Under the pieces are notes generated by a model. That model worked only from the letters and a program-made list of their open reading frames with translations, made no database searches and was not told the origin of the DNA. DNA of 64,000 nucleotides from assembly GCA_014762645.1 (NCBI GenBank), contig JABURP010000017.1, positions 62,001 to 126,000 on the forward strand, written 5' to 3'. The DNA comes from Crocinitomicaceae bacterium (lineage in GTDB: Bacteria; Bacteroidota; Bacteroidia; Flavobacteriales_D; Crocinitomicaceae). Made by a program: the position numbers and the translations under genes. How positions within the stretch are numbered: position 1 is the first letter of the stretch; the number at the start of each line of letters is the position of its first letter. Shown here piece after piece: positions 35,997-45,800 of this stretch.

Positions 35997-36218
35997 ATCT
36001 AATATTTTTTTGGTTTCAACTTTCACTTTAAGGATGTTCAATTTCAATACCAATTAGTGAAAACAGCCATAATGACACTTGTTTTATCATTTTTCTGTCA
36101 ATTAGACAGGGGCAAGTTAGTGGAGTTGGTGCAGCGGTTAAGCATGATAAAAGCAGAAATTTTGTTAAATGGTGTAAAATTAGAGGGGTATGTTAATAAA
36201 AAATAGAAAAAAAATGAG

Positions 36219-36246
36219 AAACACCCCCTAAAAAATGGGTAGGTTT
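36219..36246 (+). promoter_or_regulatory. Possible 5' leader hairpin before glutamine synthetase
   Basis: An interrupted stem, AAAC-ACCC (36219-36226) and GGGT-AG-GTTT (36237-36246), with a 10-nt loop CCTAAAAAAT and a 2-nt bulge on the 3' arm. It sits 25 bp before ATG 36272 of the glutamine synthetase gene. It could be a regulatory or stabilising leader structure, but it is short and may be chance. The remaining 5' region from 35997 to 36218 holds no other element I can support. Confidence 0.3.
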
Positions 36247-36271
36247 GTCAAATAAATATAAAAACATAAAA

Positions 36272-38461
36272 ATGTCCACATCTAGAGCTAAAGCTTTTGA
36301 AGAAGTTCTCGACAGAGAACCAAAGTTCATGGAAGAGCCCAAAAGAAGGGTATCAGAGTATTTTGGTGAGTTCACATTTCATCTGGATAAGATGCGAGAG
36401 TGCCTAACCGAAGAAGCCTACAAGGTAGTTAAGTCGGCGGTTGAGCACGGTACTCCGGTTGATCGAACTCATGCGGATCAAATTGCAACGGCAATGAAAG
36501 ATTGGGCAATTTCTCAGGGAGCAACACATTATACGCATTGGTTCCAACCATTAACAGGATCTACAGCAGAAAAACATGATGGTTTTTTCAAACCAATAGG
36601 ACCAGGAAAAGCCATAGAGCGATTTGAGGGAGACCTTCTCGTACAACAAGAACCAGATGCTTCGTCTTTTCCTCATGGTGGTATCCGAAACACCTTTGAA
36701 GCAAGAGGATATACTGCATGGGATCCAACATCTCCGGCCTTTGTAATCGGAAAGACACTTTGTATTCCTACCGTATTCATCTCATATACCGGTGAAGCAC
36801 TCGATTATAAAATGCCTTTGCTTAAGGCGCTACAAGCAGTAGGAAACGCGGCAAAAGACGTATGTCAATATTTTGATAAGAACGTAACAAATGTTAAGCC
36901 TACACTAGGTTGGGAACAAGAATATTTTTTAATTGATTCGGCTTTGTTTAATGCCCGACCGGACCTTGTGTTAACAGGAAGAGCTGTTTTTGGACACGCT
37001 CCTGCAAAGGGTCAGCAGTTGGACGATCATTACTTCGGTTCAATACCCGAAAGAGCGACGGCATTTATGAAGGAGTTTGAATATGAAAGCCATTTACTGG
37101 GAATACCGGTAACAACTCGTCATAATGAGGTTGCTCCAAACCAGTTTGAGTGCGCTCCAATGTTTGAAGAAGTAAACGTAGCGAATGATCACAACCTGCT
37201 TTTAATGGACGTGATGGAGAAAGTAGCGCGTAAACACAACTTCAGGGTGTTGCTACATGAAAAGCCGTTTGCCGGAATTAATGGTTCAGGTAAACACAAT
37301 AACTGGTCATTAGGAACGAATACGGGTGTTAACCTGCTACAACCGGGGAAGAATCCGAAATCAAACATGCAGTTCCTGACGTTCTTTATTAATACAATAA
37401 AAGCCATCCACGATAATGCAGACTTATTACGTGCTTCTATTGCGTCAGCAAGCAACGATCACAGGTTGGGCGCCAATGAAGCTCCTCCTGCGATAATTTC
37501 TGTTTTTATCGGAACACAGCTTACTAAAATGTTAGATGACCTTGAAAAGAACATCAAGGCTGGTAAAATGACTCCAGAGGACAAAACAGAGCTTAAACTG
37601 AGTATTGGTAAAATTCCTGAATTACTTCTGGATAATACGGATAGAAACAGAACGTCACCCTTTGCTTTTACCGGAAATAAGTTTGAATTCCGAGCTGTTG
37701 GTTCATCTGCCAACTGTGCACAAGCCATGACAGTGCTTAATACAATTGTTGCCAACCAATTGATTGAATTTAAAAAGCATGTTGATACGCAGATTGCGCA
37801 GGGAGAAAAGAAAGATGAAGCTATACTTCGTGAACTTCAGGTGCTCATCAAAGAATCTAAGAAGATTCGATTTGAGGGGAACGGTTATAGTGAAGAATGG
37901 GTGAAGGAAGCGGCAAAAAGAGGATTGTCTAACCTGAAAGACACACCGCGTGCACTGGATGTTTGGACACAAAAAGCCACGAAAAAGCTCTTCAACGGTT
38001 TGGATATTCTAAACGAAGTTGAAATAGAGGCACGCCACGAAATAGAGCTAGAAAATTATATCCTTAAGTTACAAATTGAAGGCAGGGTTATTGGTGATCT
38101 TGCAGTGAACCACATTATTCCTGCGGCAATTGAATACCAGAATGTATTGCTTGAAAATGTAGAAGGGTTGATAAGCGTGTTGGGCGAAAAGGAAGGCAGA
38201 AAAGCTGCAACTATGCAGATTAATAACATTAAAGCTATATCGAGACATGTCAATGAACTCAATGACCTGGTAAAACAGATGATTGAGGAGCGTAAGAAAG
38301 CCAGGGATATGGAAAATACCCGTGACAAGGCATACGCATATTGTGACAATGTCAAAACCATGTTTGATGATATCCGTTATCATGCGGATAAACTGGAGAT
38401 TATGGTGGATGATGATATGTGGCCGTTGCCTAAGCTAAGAGAACTACTGTTCACTAAATAG
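36272..38461 (+). CDS. glnN: Type III glutamine synthetase
   Basis: A 729-residue glutamine synthetase III that makes glutamine from glutamate, ammonia and ATP; it is a dodecamer much longer than GS I. Landmarks are THYTHWFQPLTGSTAEKHDGF (about 80-100, GSIII-specific), GWEQEYFLID (metal-binding Glu), RHNEVAPNQFE (about 290-300), INGSGKHNNWSLG (ATP/glutamate site with the His-Asn) and NRTSPFAFTGNKFEFRAVGSS (about 460-480). The C-terminal extension is helical. I chose ATG 36272 (MSTSRAKAFEEVLDREPKF). A terminator follows at 38482. It is the main ammonium-assimilation enzyme in many Bacteroidota. Confidence 0.97.
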   Translation: MSTSRAKAFEEVLDREPKFMEEPKRRVSEYFGEFTFHLDKMRECLTEEAYKVVKSAVEHGTPVDRTHADQIATAMKDWAISQGATHYTHWFQPLTGSTAEKHDGFFKPIGPGKAIERFEGDLLVQQEPDASSFPHGGIRNTFEARGYTAWDPTSPAFVIGKTLCIPTVFISYTGEALDYKMPLLKALQAVGNAAKDVCQYFDKNVTNVKPTLGWEQEYFLIDSALFNARPDLVLTGRAVFGHAPAKGQQLDDHYFGSIPERATAFMKEFEYESHLLGIPVTTRHNEVAPNQFECAPMFEEVNVANDHNLLLMDVMEKVARKHNFRVLLHEKPFAGINGSGKHNNWSLGTNTGVNLLQPGKNPKSNMQFLTFFINTIKAIHDNADLLRASIASASNDHRLGANEAPPAIISVFIGTQLTKMLDDLEKNIKAGKMTPEDKTELKLSIGKIPELLLDNTDRNRTSPFAFTGNKFEFRAVGSSANCAQAMTVLNTIVANQLIEFKKHVDTQIAQGEKKDEAILRELQVLIKESKKIRFEGNGYSEEWVKEAAKRGLSNLKDTPRALDVWTQKATKKLFNGLDILNEVEIEARHEIELENYILKLQIEGRVIGDLAVNHIIPAAIEYQNVLLENVEGLISVLGEKEGRKAATMQINNIKAISRHVNELNDLVKQMIEERKKARDMENTRDKAYAYCDNVKTMFDDIRYHADKLEIMVDDDMWPLPKLRELLFTK

Positions 38462-38481
38462 GTTAAACATAACGTTAGCAG

Positions 38482-38512
38482 AAATCCCGGGATTATATTC
38501 CGGGATTTTTTT
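38482..38512. terminator. Rho-independent terminator after glutamine synthetase
   Basis: A perfect 9-bp stem AAATCCCGG (38482-38490) and CCGGGATTT (38500-38508) with a 9-nt loop, followed by a run of seven T in total. It separates the convergent glnN and CDF genes. Confidence 0.92.
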
Positions 38513-38534
38513 GTGGCATCCCGAATATATATTA

Positions 38535-39407
38535 CTATTCAACAAATTCGCAATTTTCTTCATCAAACTCTAGCTCAATGGTGTAGTGCTCAAACGGGTA
38601 GTTTTTGATGATTTTTTTGATCTCTGATTTTATTCGGAGCAGATCAGTGATTTTAAGTGTACCTTCAATAGAGACGTGGGCTGTAAAGACGTGGTGTTCA
38701 CCATCTAATGACCAAATATGCACATGATGCAGGGATTGAACGCCATTGACGTATTGGATTTTTTGTTCCAACTCATCTCGGTCAATATCTACCGGATGTG
38801 CCTGTAAAAATATTAGGACAGTTTCTTTTAGTCGTTTTACGACATTCCAAAGTATATAGGCTGTGATGAAGAGTGAAAGGGCAGGGTCGAGGTATTGTAT
38901 ATCCTTAAACAATAGAACAATTGATACGATAAGAATAGCTACCCATCCTAAAACATCCTCAAGCAGGTGCCACGTTAAAACACGTTCGTTAAGCGTTTTA
39001 CCTGAGCTCAATTTCCAGGCAGCATAACCATTTACACCAACACCTATTATCGCAAATATAAGCATGCCTTGTGCGTTGGAATGCTCAGGTTCAATGATTC
39101 GACCGACAGCTTCAATCACGACATAGACGCTACCTGCGATTAAAATAAGACTGTTGATTAAGGCCCCCAACAAGGAAAGGCGTTTATAGCCAAAGGTGAA
39201 TTTGTCATTCGCCGCTTTACCAGATTTGTTTTGCAGATACCAAGAAGTTCCGAGTGAAAAGCTATCCCCCAGGTCGTGAACCGCATCCGAAATAATAGCG
39301 ACCGAATTCACGTAAAATCCTCCAATAATCTCAAATATGGTAAATCCCAGGTTTAGGAAAAATGCCGTACGCAGATTCTTCGAAGCATGATGATGTTCGT
39401 GGTCCAT
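38535..39407 (-). CDS. Cation diffusion facilitator (zinc/cation exporter)
   Basis: A 290-residue CDF-family metal exporter that swaps Zn2+ or similar cations for protons. The His-rich start MDHEHHHASKN can bind metal. Six membrane helices follow. Helix 2 carries SVAIISDAVHDLGDSFSLG with the H-x-x-x-D metal site, and helix 5 WHLLEDVLGWVAI with the second H-x-x-x-D. The C-terminal cytosolic domain (about 205-290) has VHIWSLDGEHHVFTAHVSI, typical of the ferredoxin-like regulatory domain. The HxxxD/HxxxD pairing points to zinc (as in ZitB/CzcD). It is at the end of a long minus-strand run, 55 bp after the TraB gene. Confidence 0.94.
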   Translation of the reverse strand: MDHEHHHASKNLRTAFFLNLGFTIFEIIGGFYVNSVAIISDAVHDLGDSFSLGTSWYLQNKSGKAANDKFTFGYKRLSLLGALINSLILIAGSVYVVIEAVGRIIEPEHSNAQGMLIFAIIGVGVNGYAAWKLSSGKTLNERVLTWHLLEDVLGWVAILIVSIVLLFKDIQYLDPALSLFITAYILWNVVKRLKETVLIFLQAHPVDIDRDELEQKIQYVNGVQSLHHVHIWSLDGEHHVFTAHVSIEGTLKITDLLRIKSEIKKIIKNYPFEHYTIELEFDEENCEFVE

Positions 39408-39462
39408 GGAACAATGTTGTGGTTACCTAAATATAGATGATACCAGCGGATACGTCAAATTC

Positions 39463-42400
39463 TTAGAAAAGTCCGCCCCAGCTGCCCCAATTGAATTCGG
39501 TAACAACAACGCGCTTGCGGTTCATATATTCAAAGATTTCAAGCGTTTTATTGATGGTTTGCTCCATTTCTTCTTCATTCCTAATCGCAAGACCTTTCTT
39601 TGTCTCAAGGCCATAGGTATTGAATTCAGATTCATCTGAAGGCTGCAGTCCCACGTAATCAACCATCCAGTTGCGGGTATCTTCAGTTTTTCGCTTAAAG
39701 AAGTAGACATACCCCTTGTCCTTTCCATTGTCAACTTCAACCTTCTTGATGAATGCCACTGTATCTTCATCTTCGTTATATCCTGTGCTATAAAGCAGTG
39801 CAAAAGCCATGTCCTGCTGTGTAATGGTTGGAGTAAAGTAGTCTAACATCTCTGCATTTTCAAGACGGTTGTACGCCCACACACGATAATCTATATCATT
39901 TACGACCTCATTTATTTTAGAAGTATCTACCGGTAATCCAAGGGTATGGTGAATAATCTCTGCTTCAAGTAAAAACTTCTTATCCTTAATCCGGTAAATA
40001 TCTTTAAAGAACTTTTCGGACTCTTGTTCGCCATTCTTTTTAAATCCACACATCAAAGCATAATAATCCAGAAATAGTGTGTGGTATTCAGTACTAAAGC
40101 TATTATTGTAATAGTAGTAGTTGTTGTTCTTTTTCTTGTTTTCCTGATCCGCAACGGTTCGTTTTAATTCAATATATGCATCTCTGAATATGATATTTTT
40201 CTTTGGTGAAAAATGTGCATAGTTATAAATGTCGTTCAGGTATCCAAAGGCGAGCATCTCCACAACGTAAGGTTTGTACTCCGGATAGACAACCAATTCT
40301 AACATCTCAGGGAAATAATCTTCTGCTAATTCAAGTGAATCGTACAGGTTATTAAAGAAGGAGAGTTTATTGTTTTTCTCAGTGAACGGAGTGTTTTCGA
40401 GCAATAGTTTTTTAATTGCGTCGTAGGCACTTTCTGTTTCAGTATAAGAAAAGCATTTCAGAACGATAAATTGCAGATCTGCGTTAAAGTTGTTTGAATC
40501 ATAAACTGCATATAAAAAGTCATATGCTTCATCCACTTCTCTGTTACCCAGTGTCATAATGAGGTCCTCCCGTTCTTCAATTTCATCATCCTCATCATAT
40601 TCATGTTGATTGTAGAGTTTTATTATACCGGGAACATCATCATCATCAAATATCACTTTATTGACAGATTTCATAGCATTTACACGGTTTAAGCTATCTT
40701 CTCCCATTGCATGCTCAAGGAAAACCTGACCTTTATCTTCAAAGATATCTCTACCAATCAGGGTATCCATTGGTGAAAATGAATTATAGAACTTTTGCAC
40801 ATATTCTGATGGACCTATCGTAGTGTCAATCAGAGATTGAAGGGTGTATAAAACACCATGATGTAATCGAAAATAGGTCAGAATACCTTTGGAGCTTCCA
40901 GTATCACTTAGCATGAAAGTGAGGGTAGGGTCACCGTCTTCATTCCCTTCTGCTTTTCGGGAGATAATGAAACCATTTTCGCGCGCAAGTCTTTTCGTTC
41001 GGTACTTCCAGAATTGCTCCAGAGAATCATATCCATCATAATCATGAAACTTTGTATAACCCACCCAAACTGATTCATTTTGTTTGGCATAATTGTGAGT
41101 CTTAGCCTTGGTTTCATTGAGATAAGACTTGTCTTCTTCGTCCTCATTATAATAACCGTACAGACCATAACCTAAGGAAGAATAATCCGGGATATCTGCT
41201 TTTTTTATGGTGTTTACCGTGTAAAACAGGGATGTATCTTCAAATACTTCATACTCATCATTGGTGTCAAAGTCAGTAAACTCAAACGAGTCAAAGAATT
41301 TCCTGGTGTTTGCATCTCCAGCTGTTGTTGACATCAGAAAGTAAAGGCCTCCGCGGGTGAGTATTTTGATGGATAGCTTCTCTACCTGACCGGTAACCTC
41401 TTCTTTTTGTCTTAATTTCTGTTCAACATAGGGATAAGCTCCATCATCTTTGTAGAGCGTTGAAAACACCTCATATCCTAATTGGTCTGCATATTTTTCA
41501 CCAAGATATGCCAGGTCAAAGGAGTCTTCTTCAATATAATCCAGGTCGTTCAGATGATACCGCATAACCTGATAGTATTCTTTGTTTTCCGAGTCATAAG
41601 ACTGATAAATCGGGTCAATAGGATCTTCGTCAAGGCCCTCAATCATATCTTGTCCAGAAACCATTCCTTTCATGAGCCATTTTGATCCTCCATACTTTGG
41701 AGAAGTCTCCTGCCAGGCACTGCTTAACGGAGCCAATTCTATTTTAGTAAAAAACGATTGTGGCTCTGAACGCTCTATATAATCACTAATACCAGAGCCC
41801 TTGAATACGACAATTTCTGTAGGTGTAAAGAAGATCCGATAATTGATAATGGCATTTTTACTGGTCTTGGTGAGTATGTTATAGCCGATATGACCATTTA
41901 CCGTGATTTTTTCTTTCTTGGTAATATCACCAGGGGTGGCCATGTAATCCAGGCTATCAAAAGTTTCCCGGTAATATTCTGGAGATTTATTATAAATAGG
42001 TCCAAATGTAAACAACCGTACCACAGAAAAATATCCGCCATTGATCGGTTCGGGACATAAATATTCCATTTTACCTCTTTGGTTGGTGGGCATTTCAAAT
42101 AGTTCACCGGGAACGTCCACTTTTATAAACCCATCCGTTGTTTGTGTTGGCTCAAAGTCTACGGCGTAGTAAATGCTTTCAAGTTTTTTTCTCATCTTGT
42201 GAGACTTGCTGGTTACTTTTCTTGATACCGGCCTCACGGTATACCCCATTTCTCTTAGAATTTCAATTGCCCCTTCTTTTCCTGGTAGGTGAGCAGCACC
42301 AATACCTGCAAATACAGATTGCGTTTGAATGATTGAATCTAGCCGCTCCATCATATTTCTATTGCGTTCCACAATGAAATACTGGTGGTAAACTTTCGTA

Positions 42401-43077
42401 GGATTATTAGACTTACTGAGTGAATCTATTTGATCCAGATCGCCCCGACGGTATGCTTCTTCAAGCATTACAAACTTTCGCTGGCCATTGTTTTCCAGGT
42501 AACTATTATTGCTGTTGTCTCTCTTTTTGTCTTTGTCGGGAGTCATTGATTTAATAGAAAGCTCCATAACTTCTTTAAATGTCTCCAGACTGTGAATGGG
42601 TTTACCATTTTTTGCTCCTGCCTGAAAAATGAACATATCGAGATATGTGTTTTCCTGATAATCTTCATTTCCAGGGTTGAACCGGTATAAAATTTGGTTC
42701 ATCAGCCCATTTTTATTTTCTAATAGATCAAATATGACTTCTGTTCGAGGGGCTTCAATTTTAAATGCTCTTTTGTAAAAATCACTCCCAAAATTGTATC
42801 CTCCAAAGGAAAATACTCCCATATCTCTGTACTCTTTCATCCATGATTCTGGTGAAGATTCCAATGCAACGGCGTCTACATTATTTAAACAATAATAGAA
42901 GGAGTCGCTAACGTTAAAGGCCAGTTTGTTGGAAACGTGCATTGTTCCATAGAGATAACTCGGTTCTGACAATCCATTACCGGAGATCTCCCATAGAAGT
43001 CCCTGGTATTTTTTCTGGCCATTTGCCAATGGCGATAAAAACAGACAGAGCAGTGTGATCAATAAAATTTTTTGCAT
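39463..43077 (-). CDS. TraB/GumN-domain mega-protein with repeat extension
   Basis: A 1204-residue exported protein. Residues 1-20 form a signal peptide. The TraB/GumN (Tiki-like) metalloprotease-type domain spans about 25-290, with the first motif YGTMH (43-47) and the second GIGAAHLPG (258-266). In this family the GxxH motifs bind metal for peptidase or putative haem function. Residues about 300-770 hold three loosely similar units, each of 150 residues or so, ending in an aromatic strand then F-[FY]-x-[SK]-[FI] (SFFTKI near 441, FFDSFEF at 594-600, FYNSFSP at 763-769). This resembles tandem PsbP/DUF1795-like domains (inference). Residues 780-1050 look like HEAT-type helices, then a final part with a tail ending WGSWGGLF. 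It is one of the longest proteins here and has no T9SS tail that I can see. Confidence 0.85.
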   Translation of the reverse strand: MQKILLITLLCLFLSPLANGQKKYQGLLWEISGNGLSEPSYLYGTMHVSNKLAFNVSDSFYYCLNNVDAVALESSPESWMKEYRDMGVFSFGGYNFGSDFYKRAFKIEAPRTEVIFDLLENKNGLMNQILYRFNPGNEDYQENTYLDMFIFQAGAKNGKPIHSLETFKEVMELSIKSMTPDKDKKRDNSNNSYLENNGQRKFVMLEEAYRRGDLDQIDSLSKSNNPTKVYHQYFIVERNRNMMERLDSIIQTQSVFAGIGAAHLPGKEGAIEILREMGYTVRPVSRKVTSKSHKMRKKLESIYYAVDFEPTQTTDGFIKVDVPGELFEMPTNQRGKMEYLCPEPINGGYFSVVRLFTFGPIYNKSPEYYRETFDSLDYMATPGDITKKEKITVNGHIGYNILTKTSKNAIINYRIFFTPTEIVVFKGSGISDYIERSEPQSFFTKIELAPLSSAWQETSPKYGGSKWLMKGMVSGQDMIEGLDEDPIDPIYQSYDSENKEYYQVMRYHLNDLDYIEEDSFDLAYLGEKYADQLGYEVFSTLYKDDGAYPYVEQKLRQKEEVTGQVEKLSIKILTRGGLYFLMSTTAGDANTRKFFDSFEFTDFDTNDEYEVFEDTSLFYTVNTIKKADIPDYSSLGYGLYGYYNEDEEDKSYLNETKAKTHNYAKQNESVWVGYTKFHDYDGYDSLEQFWKYRTKRLARENGFIISRKAEGNEDGDPTLTFMLSDTGSSKGILTYFRLHHGVLYTLQSLIDTTIGPSEYVQKFYNSFSPMDTLIGRDIFEDKGQVFLEHAMGEDSLNRVNAMKSVNKVIFDDDDVPGIIKLYNQHEYDEDDEIEEREDLIMTLGNREVDEAYDFLYAVYDSNNFNADLQFIVLKCFSYTETESAYDAIKKLLLENTPFTEKNNKLSFFNNLYDSLELAEDYFPEMLELVVYPEYKPYVVEMLAFGYLNDIYNYAHFSPKKNIIFRDAYIELKRTVADQENKKKNNNYYYYNNSFSTEYHTLFLDYYALMCGFKKNGEQESEKFFKDIYRIKDKKFLLEAEIIHHTLGLPVDTSKINEVVNDIDYRVWAYNRLENAEMLDYFTPTITQQDMAFALLYSTGYNEDEDTVAFIKKVEVDNGKDKGYVYFFKRKTEDTRNWMVDYVGLQPSDESEFNTYGLETKKGLAIRNEEEMEQTINKTLEIFEYMNRKRVVVTEFNWGSWGGLF

Positions 43078-43173
43078 AAGATATGGGACCTTGATAAAGT
43101 AGGGTTATACGTAAAAATAACTATGATTATTGTAAAAGTAACAGAAATCCAGCGCTATTACCAGCACCACTTA

Positions 43174-44442
43174 TTATTTGTTGTCTTTTTTTGAGTGTTG
43201 GTTCCTGTTCTGCTGGTTTTTCGGTTTTCCTTTTTTATGGAAAGGTTTTTTCTTTTTGTGTTTGGAATGGAAACTCTTTTTCTTCGAACTTCTATCCTTC
43301 CAAATTGGCCCTTCACCTAATTCTGCAGGAGGTTGTTGCTTCTCAATCTTTCGTTCGATCAGTTTTTCAATCCGGGAAAATTTAGACATGTCCTTAGGAT
43401 TGACAAAAGTATAGGCTTCTCCTTTCGTATTTGCCCTAGCTGTTCGCCCAACCCGGTGGACATAATCTTCAGCATCTGATGGGACATCATAATTGATCAC
43501 CATATTGATCTCTTTGATGTCAATCCCACGGCTCATAACATCTGTTGCTACTAGAATTCGAATACGCTTTGAACGGAATCCACGGAGTACTTCTTCTCGT
43601 TCATCCTGTTCCAGGTTTGAGGAAATACCATGAGCCTTGTATCCAAATTTTTTAAGAGCTTTAACAATGTCAAATACCTTATTTTTTGTTGAAGAGAAGA
43701 TCAGAATACTTTCGTAATGCTGACGTTCCTTCAGTATAACGTCTAGCAATTTGTCTTTTTGCTCATCATAGGCCAGGTAAACATTCTGGTTTACACCCTC
43801 AGCCGGTTTAGAGATAGAAAGTGATATCTCTACCGGGTCGTGCATGATGCGTTTAGCAAGATCACGAATCGATTTAGGCATTGTCGCTGAAAACATCAGC
43901 GTTTGGTGTTGTTTAGGCAGGTATGAAATAATTTTTTTAAGATCATCAATAAAGCCCATATCCAACATCCTGTCGGCTTCATCTAAAACCAGGTGTCTTA
44001 CGTGTTTGAAATTTACGTAGCCTAATTTTAAATGGGAGAGGAGTTTACCCGGAGTGGCGACAATAATGTCTGTACCGTTCTTGAGCGCTTCTTTTTGTAC
44101 GTCCCAGTCTTTTCCATCTCCACCGCCATAAACCGTCTGTGACCCAACACTCACAAAATAGGATATCCCTTGTATCTGTTGTTCAATCTGTATGGCAAGT
44201 TCACGCGTGGGGACAATAATAAGCGTATCAATATTTGTATTTTTCTTATGAACGAGTTTATTCAATATGGGCAATACAAAAGCACCAGTTTTACCTGTTC
44301 CTGTTTGGGCACAGGCCAAAACGTCTTTATCCTTTAAAATTTCGGGTATGGCCTTTTCCTGAACTGGTGTGGTATTTTCAAACCCCATCCAGGATATGGC
44401 TTCCAGTAATTCATCTTCCAGGTCTAACTCCTCAAATGTCAT
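43174..44442 (-). CDS. DEAD-box RNA helicase
   Basis: A 422-residue DEAD-box helicase of the RhlE/CsdA-like group. All motifs are present: Q motif (GFENTTPVQEKAIP), motif I AQTGTGKTGAF, Ia PTRELA, II DEAD, III SAT, V ATDVMSRGIDI and VI YVHRVGRTARA. The C-terminal 50 residues are very basic and Lys/His-rich (KKKSFHSKHKKKKPFHKKGKPKNQ), which is the RNA-binding tail of Bacteroidota RhlE-type helicases. It unwinds RNA in ribosome assembly or cold adaptation. It stands between the TraB and BNR genes with gaps of 96 and 71 bp. Confidence 0.95.
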   Translation of the reverse strand: MTFEELDLEDELLEAISWMGFENTTPVQEKAIPEILKDKDVLACAQTGTGKTGAFVLPILNKLVHKKNTNIDTLIIVPTRELAIQIEQQIQGISYFVSVGSQTVYGGGDGKDWDVQKEALKNGTDIIVATPGKLLSHLKLGYVNFKHVRHLVLDEADRMLDMGFIDDLKKIISYLPKQHQTLMFSATMPKSIRDLAKRIMHDPVEISLSISKPAEGVNQNVYLAYDEQKDKLLDVILKERQHYESILIFSSTKNKVFDIVKALKKFGYKAHGISSNLEQDEREEVLRGFRSKRIRILVATDVMSRGIDIKEINMVINYDVPSDAEDYVHRVGRTARANTKGEAYTFVNPKDMSKFSRIEKLIERKIEKQQPPAELGEGPIWKDRSSKKKSFHSKHKKKKPFHKKGKPKNQQNRNQHSKKDNK

Positions 44443-44513
44443 ATGGCGGTTAAATTAACAATTTTTTCATTAGTCGGTCTTAAATAGTCAGCCGAACTAA
44501 TTATTTAATCCAA

Positions 44514-45800
44514 TCAAAGGATTACTTTAATATAACCGTTGACACTGAATGTGTCTACTTCATCTTTGAAAGAGGCTTTTATCCAATAAATATAAGACCC
44601 CGGTTTTTTAAAATTATCTTTGGAATTCATTTTAGTATTTGATCCCATTACATTTGTGGAGGAATCTCTGAGTACTTCTTCACCATTTTTATCGTATAGA
44701 CGTAAGAAAAAGTATTCCAATGGACAGGTCGGTTCTATTTTGAAAGGATCAAAATTTGTATTTCCAGGAGCCGTAAAGCGTGGGATGTCTAACCCGCATT
44801 CTTTTGCTCGTTCAAATCGCTTAATTCCATCTCCCCACGTGAAATTATAGACGTACTCATCATTTGAATACACTTGTGAAACTCCTGTGGTATCTTCTTC
44901 GATAATTGGGATACAACTAAAGCCCTGTAATGAATATTCAATGGCGTAGGATTTGTGAATACCATTTTTCCAGGTTCCCATTAATAAAAAATAGTCATTG
45001 AAAGTTTTGAAGATATTCAGTGAGTTAACATTGCCAAAAATATTCAATTTAAATTTTCGCCAGTTTTTATCTCCCATGTAACTTCTGAACAGATAGTTTT
45101 CGTTTTCACTACCTCCAACGGCATAAATTTCATTCTCTATAAATGCCAAATCCCAAATCATTACATCTTTCTCATAAATTACTCTATCCCATGTTTCACC
45201 GCTATTAATACTTTTATAAACTCCGTTGTCAAAAGTTAGGGCGTACAAAATATTATTTGATTTTGGCGCTATGCACAATTTCCAACAAGCCAGTTCATCA
45301 ATGAGTTCTGCGTCATGCGTATTCTTCCATGTTTTACCACTATCCTCACTGGCTAATATCCCATGGGATGTCGTTGCGACAAACAAGGTACCCATTGGTG
45401 CTCTAACAACACTTCGTATGTCTTTAGCCGGGAATTTTTTGATTGGACTAAAAGTCTTACCATTATCTCTAGAAATAAAAAGACCGTTTTTCCATGTACC
45501 AGCTAAAAACGTTTTGTCATCAAGAAAACAAACGGTTTGCACGTCTTCACAAGAATCACACAGTGGCTGATCACTATTAAGAACTTTCCAATTTGTTCCG
45601 GAGTCAGGACTGTGATAGACCTTTGCATCTCCAGGCTCACCCTTGATACCAACCAACATGTGATCAGGAAATTCATTATTAACGGCGTACGATCGAACAA
45701 TAGTACCATTGAAGAACTCAAGAGGCTCTTTGGTCTTGTCAATTTGGGCCAGGGAATTTACCCAAAAGATTAATCCGGCTATTAAGAAGAAGGTTCTCAT
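44514..45800 (-). CDS. Exported Asp-box (BNR/YCF48-like) protein with T9SS type B-like tail
   Basis: A 428-residue secreted protein with a signal peptide (1-19, ending SLAQ). At least four Asp-box units S-x-D-x-G-x-T-[WF] are visible: HSPDSGTNWKVL, ISRDNGKTFSPI, ASEDSGKTWKNT and KSINSGETWDRV (the last with N for D). This predicts a beta-propeller like sialidases or YCF48, without catalytic residues I can place. The last 100 residues (RFTAPGNTNFDPFKI ... LRLYDKNGEEVL ... GSYIYWIKASF ... GYIKVIL) follow a degenerate T9SS type B (CHU_C-like) sorting domain. Its ATG overlaps the stop of the formate dehydrogenase gene by 4 bp (ATGA), so it is probably translated with it, an odd pairing of surface protein and cytosolic enzyme. 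Confidence 0.82.
   Translation of the reverse strand: MRTFFLIAGLIFWVNSLAQIDKTKEPLEFFNGTIVRSYAVNNEFPDHMLVGIKGEPGDAKVYHSPDSGTNWKVLNSDQPLCDSCEDVQTVCFLDDKTFLAGTWKNGLFISRDNGKTFSPIKKFPAKDIRSVVRAPMGTLFVATTSHGILASEDSGKTWKNTHDAELIDELACWKLCIAPKSNNILYALTFDNGVYKSINSGETWDRVIYEKDVMIWDLAFIENEIYAVGGSENENYLFRSYMGDKNWRKFKLNIFGNVNSLNIFKTFNDYFLLMGTWKNGIHKSYAIEYSLQGFSCIPIIEEDTTGVSQVYSNDEYVYNFTWGDGIKRFERAKECGLDIPRFTAPGNTNFDPFKIEPTCPLEYFFLRLYDKNGEEVLRDSSTNVMGSNTKMNSKDNFKKPGSYIYWIKASFKDEVDTFSVNGYIKVIL

Noticed and set aside
39463-43077. Frameshift or fusion artefact in the 1204-residue TraB protein
   Set aside because: The frame is open throughout, the composition is even, and no start or stop signals occur inside, so a real long protein is the simpler reading.
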